Source of the DNA: JADFRG01 sp964590515 | GTDB taxonomy: Bacteria; Chloroflexota; Anaerolineae; Anaerolineales; E44-bin32 | NCBI GenBank assembly: GCA_964590515.1 | Contig: CAZPZD010000014.1 | Location: 1-49,718 of the forward strand | Length of the DNA: 49,718 nt | Reading direction: 5' to 3' | Shown: positions 38,206-45,388 of the stretch, in pieces | Layout: each line of letters starts with the position of its first letter | Numbering within the stretch: position 1 is the stretch's first letter | The notes under the pieces: generated by a model | What the model was told of the DNA's origin: nothing | The model's database searches: none | What the model saw: the letters and a program-made list of their open reading frames with translations, nothing else | Program-made: the position numbers and the translations under genes

Positions 38206-39903
38206 ATGCGTAGGATCGGCTGGCAGCTTGCGATCGCCGTCGGCGGCTTGCTGCTCGTCCTGGGTCTGCTGCTCGGGCAAACCCCCGGCCCGGAGTCCGA
38301 CTTGCTTCAGCCGGTCCGGGGAGGTTCCTACGCCGAGGCCTTGATCGGTCGCTCCATTCGCTTGAACCCCCTGCTCGACCGCTACAACCAGGCCGATCGT
38401 GACATCGACCGCTTGATGTATGGGAGCCTCATCCGCTTCAACTCCCGAGGCGAGCCGGTCGCTGAACTGGCCGAGAGCTTTGCGATCTCTGCCGATGCAA
38501 CCCTCTATAACCTTACCCTACGGGAGGACGTCCTCTGGCACGACGGCGAGCCGGTCACTGCGGACGATGTGATCTTCACCTTCTCCAAGTTCCAGGAGGG
38601 TGGATTACCAGGAGCCGACGATCTGGAATCGCTTTGGCGGGAAGTCGAAATCGTCAAACTGGACGATAAGAACGTCCAGTTTCAACTCCCGGAGAGTTAC
38701 GCGGCTTTCCTTGACTATCTGACGGTTGGATTGCTGCCTGATCACCTGCTGCGAGGCGTCTCGGCGGCCGAGCTGGCCGACCACCCATTCAACCGCGAGC
38801 CGGTGGGGAGCGGACCCTTTCAGTTCGAGAGTTTCCTGCTGGCCGAAGATGGTCAGGTCAGCGGGGTAAGCCTGACTGCGTTTGAGCAGTACGCACCCGG
38901 TCGGCCTTTCCTTGAGCGGATTGAGTTCCGGTTTTTCGCCGACTCCCAGTCGGCCCTGCAGGCATTTCGGGACGGAACGGTAGATGGCATCGGCAATGTG
39001 ACAAACGAGATTCTCGAGGCGGTGCTTGCAGAGCCAGGGCTTAACCTATTCTCGGCTCGCGCCCCGCTGACCGCTACGGTCTTCCTCAACAATCGCAGCA
39101 CCGACAAGCCTTTCCTGGCGCAGAAGGAGTTCCGCCAAGCACTCTTGTTGGCGGTCAATCGAGAACAACTAATCAGTTCCGTACTGGACGGACAAGGGCT
39201 GCCGGCCGCCAGTCCAATCCTGCCGGGCAACTGGGCCCACGTTGATGGATTGAATCCGCTCCCGTATGACCCGGAGCTGGCCGCCCAGATTCTGAGCGAC
39301 CTGGGTTGGGAGCCCCCCGCTGGGGTCGCCCGCGGTGCACCGGAGTACATCCGCATAAACGGCGAACAAGAGCTTACCTTCGAGTTGGCCTATCCTCAGG
39401 CAACGCGGTATGAGGAGCTGGCCAGCATGCTGCAGGTGGCATGGGCCGCGGTCGGAATCCGGGCCGAGTTGGCCCCGGTCCCGCCCGAGGAGCTGCTTCC
39501 CGAGCGTCTGGAGCCGCGGCGCTTCGAGGCCGTGCTGGCTGAAATCGATACCTCCCAGTTGGGGGATCCGGATCCCTACCCCTTTTGGCACGATTCGCAG
39601 GTCGAGACCGGCCAAAACTACTCCGGCTATCAGGATCGCAACATCAGCATTTGGCTCGAGCAGGCCCGCATCACCCCCGACGTCCGGCGACGCCAGGCAC
39701 TGTATCGAGACTTCCAGTATCGGTTTCGGGATCAGGTCCCGGCGCTGCTACTCTTTCACCCGATCTACAACTATGCGGTCAGCGCGGAAGTGCAAGGCGC
39801 CACCCTCGGCCCAATTCAAGACCCCAGTGATCGGTTTCAGCAGATCGCCCAATGGTATGTTCTGATCCGGCGAGGTTTCACCACCACCGAAGGGGCTGGT
39901 TGA
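38206..39903 (+). CDS. Orphan peptide/nickel-type ABC solute-binding protein (family 5)
   Basis: A 565-residue extracytoplasmic binding protein of the DppA/OppA class. An N-terminal hydrophobic anchor (about 5-24, no lipobox Cys) is followed by a linker and the three-domain binding fold. Signatures: LNPLLDRYNQADRDIDRLMYGSL, LREDVLWHDGEPVTADDVIFT-type sequence (ref. HDGEPVTADDV), and PVGSGPFQF. No ABC permease or ATPase gene is nearby, so it is a solitary sensor or serves a transporter coded elsewhere. It probably sits in the secG transcript. Ligand identity cannot be read; oligopeptides are the default for the family. Confidence 0.88.
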   Translation: MRRIGWQLAIAVGGLLLVLGLLLGQTPGPESDLLQPVRGGSYAEALIGRSIRLNPLLDRYNQADRDIDRLMYGSLIRFNSRGEPVAELAESFAISADATLYNLTLREDVLWHDGEPVTADDVIFTFSKFQEGGLPGADDLESLWREVEIVKLDDKNVQFQLPESYAAFLDYLTVGLLPDHLLRGVSAAELADHPFNREPVGSGPFQFESFLLAEDGQVSGVSLTAFEQYAPGRPFLERIEFRFFADSQSALQAFRDGTVDGIGNVTNEILEAVLAEPGLNLFSARAPLTATVFLNNRSTDKPFLAQKEFRQALLLAVNREQLISSVLDGQGLPAASPILPGNWAHVDGLNPLPYDPELAAQILSDLGWEPPAGVARGAPEYIRINGEQELTFELAYPQATRYEELASMLQVAWAAVGIRAELAPVPPEELLPERLEPRRFEAVLAEIDTSQLGDPDPYPFWHDSQVETGQNYSGYQDRNISIWLEQARITPDVRRRQALYRDFQYRFRDQVPALLLFHPIYNYAVSAEVQGATLGPIQDPSDRFQQIAQWYVLIRRGFTTTEGAG

Positions 39904-39915
39904 GGACCGGCCCGA

Positions 39916-39924
39916 TGATATAAT
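39916..39924 (+). promoter_or_regulatory. Extended -10 promoter for the S1-domain gene
   Basis: TGA-TATAAT (hexamer 39919-39924) followed by CC, 21 bp before the ATG at 39946. Confidence 0.6.
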
Positions 39925-39945
39925 CCCCGGCTCCACTCCCAAGGC

Positions 39946-40671
39946 ATGAGCGAATCCAAGCTCGAGAACATACAACCCGGTGAGCGAGTCAGCGGCACCG
40001 TGACCAGTGTCGAGCTGGCCGGTGCGTTCGTGGACATCGGCGCCGGGGTCCCAGGGTTTCTCCACATTTCTCGGCTAAAGCCTGGCAAGGTCAACCGAGT
40101 CGAGGACGTGTTGGTGCCCGGCCAAGCCGTTGAACTATGGGTCAGCCGAGTGGATCCGGTCTCTCAACGCCTCGAGCTCAGCATGATCCGGCCAGTAACG
40201 CTCAAATGGGCCCAGGTCCAACCTGGAATGCAATTGCGGGGAGAGGTCATTCGGATTGAACCCTTTGGGGCGTTTGTGGATGTCGGGGCCGAGCGACCCG
40301 GGCTGGTCCACGTAAGCGAAATCAGCGACGAGTATGTTCGCGATCCACGGGACCAAGTCCGAGTCGGTGAAGAGCTGGCGGTGACGGTGCTAGAGGTCGA
40401 CCGTAAGAAGAAACAGATCCGGCTCAGCCTGAAGGCTGCTCAGCCGGCAGAGGAGCTTGAGCCGGAGGAGGAGGAGAAGCAGCTGCCGACCGCGATGGAA
40501 CTGGCATTGCGCCAAGCGCTAGAGGCGTCTCCGCCCACCCAGAGTGCTCGGAAACCCAAGGCCAAAGCTGATCAACATCCGAATGAATTGGAGGAAATCC
40601 TCGCCCGAACTCTGTCTTCCAGATTGCGGACCTCGAGCGGGGAATCGGGGGGATCAGAGGAGGGCAAATAA
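39946..40671 (+). CDS. S1 RNA-binding domain protein with two S1 repeats
   Basis: A 241-residue RNA-binding protein. Two S1 OB-folds: residues of about 12-80 (GERVSGTVTSVELAGAFVDIGAGVPGFLHISRL-like; GAFVDIG is the key) and about 88-160 (GEVIRIEPFGAFVDVGAERPGLVHVSE). A highly charged, Glu/Lys-rich tail of about 75 residues follows, likely disordered. It is shorter than ribosomal protein bS1 (four to six repeats), so it is better seen as a small S1-like translation or RNA-decay factor. Own promoter; convergent with the acidic Cys-protein gene. Confidence 0.88.
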   Translation: MSESKLENIQPGERVSGTVTSVELAGAFVDIGAGVPGFLHISRLKPGKVNRVEDVLVPGQAVELWVSRVDPVSQRLELSMIRPVTLKWAQVQPGMQLRGEVIRIEPFGAFVDVGAERPGLVHVSEISDEYVRDPRDQVRVGEELAVTVLEVDRKKKQIRLSLKAAQPAEELEPEEEEKQLPTAMELALRQALEASPPTQSARKPKAKADQHPNELEEILARTLSSRLRTSSGESGGSEEGK

Positions 40672-40690
40672 AGGCGCCCAGGTGGGCGCC
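40666..40690 (-). terminator. Intrinsic terminator between the S1-domain gene and the acidic Cys-protein gene
   Basis: GGCGCCC / GGGCGCC stem (40673-40690) with a 4-nt loop. On the minus strand it is followed by TTTATTT (40666-40672), ending the Rel/Cys-protein unit. On the plus strand it lacks a U-tract but could still stop the S1 transcript. Confidence 0.8.
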
Positions 40691-40719
40691 GCCAGACCTT
40701 CGACAGTGACGATTAGCGG

Positions 40720-40968
40720 TTAGCCCTCTTCCTCTTCGGCCTCCGTGTCGTCTTCCTCCTCATCCTCGTCGGCCTCGTACAGCGCCTCATCGTCTTCTTC
40801 ATAGATCTCTTCCAACTCTTCTTCGTTCAGCGCCTCGTCTGCCCCAACTTCAGCGACATCGGTGTAGGTCATGCATCCCGAGTCCGGGTCGATTTCGACC
40901 GTTGAGGCGCCGCAGTAGCCGCCCTCCAGGAATACACAGTCGATGTAATGGCAGCGGATCCTAGGCAA
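40720..40968 (-). CDS. Small acidic protein with a four-Cys motif (DUF1540-like)
   Basis: An 82-residue protein. The N-terminal 35 residues have CHYIDCVFLEGGYCGASTVEI-type spacing (C6, C11, C19, then GCMTY with C32), similar to DUF1540-type metal-binding modules. The remaining half is very acidic (runs of Glu and Asp) and probably disordered. It starts with TTG at 40968 with GGGAGG four bases upstream. It follows the rel gene by 27 bp and ends at the terminator 40666-40690, so it is likely co-expressed with rel. Metal binding or DNA/RNA mimicry are both possible; function unknown. Confidence 0.8.
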   Translation of the reverse strand: MPRIRCHYIDCVFLEGGYCGASTVEIDPDSGCMTYTDVAEVGADEALNEEELEEIYEEDDEALYEADEDEEEDDTEAEEEEG

Positions 40969-40995
40969 CGATCCTCCCTGGCACGGTCTCGGTAA

Positions 40996-43158
40996 TCATC
41001 CCGGCTGGACGCGGCGTGCTTCCAATACGTTTGGCAGGGCCTCCAGTCGATTCAGAAGCCGACTCAGTTGGGGGAGGTCCGTGATCCCCATGACCAAATC
41101 AAAGATGGCAAGACTCTCCGTGGTCGAGACATGGATCGAAGTCATATTAATACCCTCATTTGACACCAGCGTCGATACATCCCTCATCAGGCCGTCGCGA
41201 TCATAGGCCCGGATTCGGACCGACACCGGAATGGTCCGCTTAGCCTGACCCCACGACACGCTGACCAACCGCTCCTTCTCTTTCATCCGAAGCACATTGG
41301 GGCAATCCTTCCGGTGAATAGTTGCTCCACGCCCGCGGGTGACGTATCCAATGATTGGATCGCCCGGCATCGGGTTGCAGCATAGCCCAAGTTTGGTCAG
41401 CAAACCGCTCAGGCCCAGGACCTGCACCTCCTCGGCGCTGTGCACAGCAGCCGGCCGGCGTTCCTCCTGAGGCGCGAACCCGAGTTTGGCCTCGTCTCGC
41501 TCCACCACCCGTTTGACGATTTTTCCCAGGTTGAGGTCGCCCACCCCGACCGCGGCGTAGAGATCGTCGCCGCCGGCGTAATTCAAATCCTGGGCGAGCT
41601 TGTCCATTTGGATCCCATCGATTCCGAGCCGCCGCAGCTCACGTTCGACCAGCAGCCGGCCGTGAGTGAGGTTCTGCTCCCGGTCTTGTTTGCGGAACCA
41701 TTGTCGAATCTTGGTTCGGGCCCGCTGGCTTCGCACCATCTCCAGGCTTGGATTGAGCCAATCCCGGCTCGGACCGCCGCGCTTGGCAGTGAGGATTTCG
41801 ACTGAATTGCCGGTCTTCAGCCGGGTATCGAGGCTGACTAGCTTGCCGCTGATCTTTGCGCCGCGGCAGCGGTGGCCGATTTCGGTGTGGATGTGATAGG
41901 CGAAGTCGATCGGGGTCGAGCCTCCTGGAAGATCGATGATGTCTCCCCGTGGGGTGAAGGCATAGACTCGATCCTCGAACACGTCCGACTTCATGGCGTC
42001 TACGAAATCGCCTGCGTCTGTGACGTCTTGGCGCCACTCCATCAATTTGCGGAGCCAATTGACCCGCCGCTCGAATCCATCGTCGGGTACCCGTCCTTCC
42101 TTGTAGCGCCAGTGGGCCGCGATTCCGAACTCGGCATTTTCGTGCATCTCGGGGGTCCGGATTTGCACTTCCAGGGTCTTGCCGTCCTCGAATATCACAC
42201 CCGTATGCAGCGATTGGTAGAAGTTGTCTTTGGGGGTTGCCACGTAGTCATCGAAGGTCCCGGGCACCGGGCGCCACTGTTTGTGAATCACCCCGAGCGC
42301 CTGGTAGCAGTCCGCTTCGGAGCTAACCATGATCCGAACGCCCCGCAGATCGAATACTTCCTCAAAGGCCAGACCTTTGCGCTCCATCTTGCGATAGATG
42401 GAATACAGATGCTTCGGCCGACCCTGAACTTCTGCAGTGATCCCATTCGCCGCCAACAGGCTTTGGACCTCTTGAGCGATATGGCGGATATTATCTTCTC
42501 GGTCCGGTCGGCGGCTATCCATCCTTTCGGCCAGATTCTTGTACTCTTCCGGATAGACGTAGCGAAAGGCAAGGTCCTCCAGTTCCCACTTCACCTGCCA
42601 GATTCCAAGCCGGCTGGCGAGGGGAGCAAAGATCTCCAGGGTCTCCTCGGCAATGCTCTCCCGCTTCTCCTTCGGCAAGTGCGAGAGGGTGCGCATATTG
42701 TGAACGCGGTCGGCCAGCTTGATCACGACCACCCGCACATCTTCGCCCATCGCCAGGAATGTCTTGCGCAGAGTCTCCTTGGCCAGCTCGCCTTTGGAGG
42801 CCCGATCCGTTTTGCCGGTAGCCTCCAGCTTGCTGACCCGAGGGAGTTGGGTCAGCTTGGTCACCCCGTCGACCAGGGTGGCGACTTCCTTCTCAAACTC
42901 CTGGTTAATTTCCTCAAGGGTAACCGAAGTGTCTTCCACCGTGTCATGCAACAGGGCAGCGACCACCGTCGCGATCGGAGCGCCGAGCTCGGCCATGATT
43001 GTCGCCACCGCCACACAGTGATTGATGTAGGGTTCGCCGGAAGCCCGCTTCTGCCCCTTGTGGGCCCGACCTGCGAACTCATAGGCGCGTTCGATCCGCC
43101 CGCGATCCGCGGCCGAAGTGGTCTCAGGCAGGGCGTCGAGCAGGCGCTGGAGTTTCAT
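40996..43158 (-). CDS. relA: Bifunctional (p)ppGpp synthetase/hydrolase Rel
   Basis: A 720-residue long RSH protein that controls the stringent response. The hydrolase HD domain is complete (INHCVAVATIM ... LLHDTVEDT, ADRVHNMRTL). The synthetase domain has FDLRGVRIMV, the KDNFYQSLHTGV loop and EVQIRTPEMHENAEFGIAAHW. Then come TGS (VYAFTPRGDIIDLPGGST), the zinc-finger/RIS region (LGLCCNPMPGD, HRKDCPN) and a C-terminal ACT domain. Both activities look intact, so this is a Rel/SpoT type rather than a RelA-only form. It has its own promoter with a leader of about 11 nt. Confidence 0.95.
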   Translation of the reverse strand: MKLQRLLDALPETTSAADRGRIERAYEFAGRAHKGQKRASGEPYINHCVAVATIMAELGAPIATVVAALLHDTVEDTSVTLEEINQEFEKEVATLVDGVTKLTQLPRVSKLEATGKTDRASKGELAKETLRKTFLAMGEDVRVVVIKLADRVHNMRTLSHLPKEKRESIAEETLEIFAPLASRLGIWQVKWELEDLAFRYVYPEEYKNLAERMDSRRPDREDNIRHIAQEVQSLLAANGITAEVQGRPKHLYSIYRKMERKGLAFEEVFDLRGVRIMVSSEADCYQALGVIHKQWRPVPGTFDDYVATPKDNFYQSLHTGVIFEDGKTLEVQIRTPEMHENAEFGIAAHWRYKEGRVPDDGFERRVNWLRKLMEWRQDVTDAGDFVDAMKSDVFEDRVYAFTPRGDIIDLPGGSTPIDFAYHIHTEIGHRCRGAKISGKLVSLDTRLKTGNSVEILTAKRGGPSRDWLNPSLEMVRSQRARTKIRQWFRKQDREQNLTHGRLLVERELRRLGIDGIQMDKLAQDLNYAGGDDLYAAVGVGDLNLGKIVKRVVERDEAKLGFAPQEERRPAAVHSAEEVQVLGLSGLLTKLGLCCNPMPGDPIIGYVTRGRGATIHRKDCPNVLRMKEKERLVSVSWGQAKRTIPVSVRIRAYDRDGLMRDVSTLVSNEGINMTSIHVSTTESLAIFDLVMGITDLPQLSRLLNRLEALPNVLEARRVQPG

Positions 43159-43175
43159 CGGGTCCTTGTGGGAAA

Positions 43176-43204
43176 AGTATAGCCAGTGGCTCGCCGGCCT
43201 TCAA
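43176..43204 (-). promoter_or_regulatory. Promoter for rel
   Basis: On the minus strand TTGAAG (43199-43204), exactly 17 nt, TATACT (43176-43181). Expected start about 11 nt before the rel ATG. Confidence 0.75.
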
Positions 43205-43273
43205 GGGGCCCCTGGGGTCGCCTATCCCTCCAGGCAACCGGCGGGGGAATGTTGCAAATGCGGACGGACCGGG

Positions 43274-44470
43274 TCAGCCCTGGGTAGCGGGGAGGATCGG
43301 AGGCGACGGCACCCGCTCGATCCAGTAGTCGCGGATCGTGATCTCGGACGCCTCCCGCGACTTGCTCAGCCACGCATCAAAGGCGAGGGCGACCGCAGAT
43401 CGAAAATCGGAATCGGTCAGCTCTCGATCTTCGTGTCCCAGGATCTCAATAATGTGCCAACCGAAATCGCTCTGGACCGGTCCGACGATGTCTCCAACCT
43501 GCCCGGCGAAGGCGGCCGCTTCGAAAGGTTCGACCATCCGACCCCGGGCAAACCATCCGAGGTCGCCCCCATTCGCCTTGCCGGCCTCGTCGGTTGTGTT
43601 CTCCGCCGCCAGCACTTCCCAGTCGGCCCCGGAGCGAGCCTGTTCCAGCAGATCTGCTGCCAGGGTCTCCTCGGCGACGAGAATGTGCCGCGCCCAGACT
43701 TGCTCTTGCACCCGGGGAACGCCCGCCTCGAATGTCGGCCCCAGCCGCTCGCGATAGAGCTGAGCCTGCAGCTCCGAACGAACTGCGCTTTCATTGACCC
43801 CGAATGACCCGAGGTTGGTTAGAAAAGCCTGGTAGTTCCGTTCGAACAGGTCTCGGGTATAGGGAGTCGCGACGGCGGCACCCGGGGTCGGGCTGGGTGC
43901 GCTCGGGGTGGGACCGGATTGGCTTGGAGTGGGGCTGACCTCACTCGCGGTCGGGCTCGGTATGCTGGGGGACGCCGACGCGAGGACGGCCGGCTGCTCG
44001 GAGAACCCAAAGTTCTCCTCGATAGCTTGATCGAGATCCTGCTCGGTCACCAGGATTCCGCGCCGCTTTGCTTCTTGCTCGACCAGGACCTCCTGGATCA
44101 ATCCATCCAAGACCGAACTACCAACGAACAGCGGGTTCCCCAACTGCTGAGTTACGTTGTTCAATTGAGATTGGTAGGTCGAGCGAGCCTGCGGGTCGTC
44201 TCCCACTGCAGCCAGGATGCTGGCAAGGCTCGAATACTGAGACTGCAGGTTGTACTGCACCAGCTTCACCCGATCGCGAAAAGTACCCGTCGAGATTTCC
44301 TGCCCGTTGACAATCGCCACAGGCTGGGGCGGTTGGATTACGTTGACCTGGACCCAGCCATAGGTCAGCAGCCCAATCACCAGCAGCAAGGTGAGCCCTG
44401 CGCCCCCGAGAATGCGGTTGCGCAGGGTCTGTTCCCGATCAGCTCTGGCGATGTGCTTGGGAGTTAGCAA
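43274..44470 (-). CDS. Membrane-anchored parvulin-type peptidyl-prolyl isomerase (SurA/PrsA-like)
   Basis: A 398-residue extracytoplasmic foldase. One N-terminal TM segment (about 20-40, GAGLTLLLVIGLLTYGWVQV) without lipobox anchors it. A SurA_N-like chaperone domain follows (VAIVNGQEISTGTFRDRV). An insert of about 40 residues of Ser/Pro/Thr lies at about 165-205, and the C-terminal parvulin domain has WARHILVAEE, GGDLGWFARGRMVEPFEAAAF-type sequence and FGWHIIEIL. The catalytic layout looks complete. It starts with TTG at 44470, but no good ribosome-binding site is seen, so the start is uncertain. It follows rpsR after 39 bp. Confidence 0.88.
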   Translation of the reverse strand: MLTPKHIARADREQTLRNRILGGAGLTLLLVIGLLTYGWVQVNVIQPPQPVAIVNGQEISTGTFRDRVKLVQYNLQSQYSSLASILAAVGDDPQARSTYQSQLNNVTQQLGNPLFVGSSVLDGLIQEVLVEQEAKRRGILVTEQDLDQAIEENFGFSEQPAVLASASPSIPSPTASEVSPTPSQSGPTPSAPSPTPGAAVATPYTRDLFERNYQAFLTNLGSFGVNESAVRSELQAQLYRERLGPTFEAGVPRVQEQVWARHILVAEETLAADLLEQARSGADWEVLAAENTTDEAGKANGGDLGWFARGRMVEPFEAAAFAGQVGDIVGPVQSDFGWHIIEILGHEDRELTDSDFRSAVALAFDAWLSKSREASEITIRDYWIERVPSPPILPATQG

Positions 44471-44509
44471 GACCGCGCGGTCAAGTCGCGATGGCCGGTT
44501 GGGGCCCGG

Positions 44510-44782
44510 TTAGCGGAACCGCTCCGCCGCGAAGGGAAGCAGCGCCAGGTGGCGGGCTCGTTTGATCGCCCGACCGAGCATCCGTTGATGGCGGGCGCAG
44601 GCCCCGCTGTCTCGGCGCGGCCGGATTTTGCCGGAATCGTAGGTAAAGCGCTTCAATACCTCGGTCTGTTTGTGGTCTATTGATTCGGCCTGGTCGGCGC
44701 AAAACTGGCAGGCGCGCGGCTTGCGCCGGAAGCGCCTGGCCGGCCCAGACTCGATCTGTTGTTCCTGATCCTCTTCGCTCAC
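44510..44782 (-). CDS. rpsR: 30S ribosomal protein bS18
   Basis: A 90-residue ribosomal protein. KRFTYDSGKIRPRRDSGACARHQR is the bS18 core, seen in parts as TYDSGKIRPRR. Zinc-type Cys residues are kept (CQFC and GACARHQ), so this is a C+ form. GTG start overlaps the rpsF stop (GTGA). Unlike most bacteria, no ssb gene lies between rpsF and rpsR. Confidence 0.95.
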   Translation of the reverse strand: MSEEDQEQQIESGPARRFRRKPRACQFCADQAESIDHKQTEVLKRFTYDSGKIRPRRDSGACARHQRMLGRAIKRARHLALLPFAAERFR

Positions 44783-45165
44783 GTATTCGTCTCCCTTGCG
44801 GGCCCTGAGGGGGGCTCACTGCTAATTGGGGTTAGGCCAGGACTGATGCTCGGCCGCGGGTCACCCGCCGGCGGCTGGACCCCCTCTTGTAGGGTGATCA
44901 GAAATCGGAGCACCTGCTCGCTCAGCCGAAGGTCGCGCTCGATGGCGAGCCCCGCGGTCGGGGGCATTTCGGTCTGGAGGAACACATAGTGGCCCTCGGT
45001 CCGCCGACCTATCGGGTAGGCGAACCTGCGCTTCCCCCACCGATCGACCTGGAGCGTCTTTCCCTGAGCAGCCTCCACCCAGGATTTCACTCGCTCTTCG
45101 AGCGCGGTCAATCCCTCCTCATCCAGGTCGGGATCCGCAATATAGGCAACTTCATACTTTCGCAC
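44779..45165 (-). CDS. rpsF: 30S ribosomal protein bS6
   Basis: A 128-residue ribosomal protein. The ferredoxin-like bS6 fold is seen with YEVAYIADPDLDEEG, WGKRRFAYPIGRRTEGHYVFLQ-like sequence (note AYPI and GHYVF) and VLRFLITL. A Pro/Ser/Glu-rich tail of about 30 residues is added after the normal end. GTG start at 45165 with AGGAG eight bases upstream. Directly coupled to rpsR, its binding partner in the 30S platform. Confidence 0.95.
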   Translation of the reverse strand: MRKYEVAYIADPDLDEEGLTALEERVKSWVEAAQGKTLQVDRWGKRRFAYPIGRRTEGHYVFLQTEMPPTAGLAIERDLRLSEQVLRFLITLQEGVQPPAGDPRPSISPGLTPISSEPPSGPARETNT

Positions 45166-45255
45166 TGCACATGCTCCTTTCCACGGGGCTGCCCCCTCCT
45201 AGACACGAGGTTGTGTCGGAAGGAGCGGAAAGTGACTCTTCGTTGAACCCCTAGT
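45166..45255 (-). promoter_or_regulatory. rpsF leader with hairpin, possible bS6:bS18 autoregulatory site
   Basis: On the minus strand GACAC / GTGTC (45202-45217, 6-nt loop) is flanked by CCG and AGG just before the rpsF ribosome-binding region. Many bacteria have a CCG-containing hairpin here that binds the bS6:bS18 complex. A -10-like TGTGATAAACT lies at about 45253-45263. Tentative. Confidence 0.35.
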
Positions 45256-45313
45256 TTATCACACCCCTCGGCCTTTGCTCCCGCCTGCCAGGCGTTTGTG
45301 CCATATTTCACGG

Positions 45314-45319
45314 TATAAT
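45314..45319 (+). promoter_or_regulatory. -10 element for the phosphohexomutase operon
   Basis: Perfect TATAAT followed by CC, 70 bp before the ATG at 45389. No good -35 at 16-18 nt. Confidence 0.5.
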
Positions 45320-45388
45320 CCCCTTTGCCCCGTCGACCCGCCCAACATAACAATCAACCCAGCCCACTCTCGGCAGGTGCGAAACGAC

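Noticed and set aside
41872..43182. 436-codon open frame antisense to rel
   Set aside because: It is the opposite-strand shadow of a GC-rich conserved gene; its translation has no recognisable domain.
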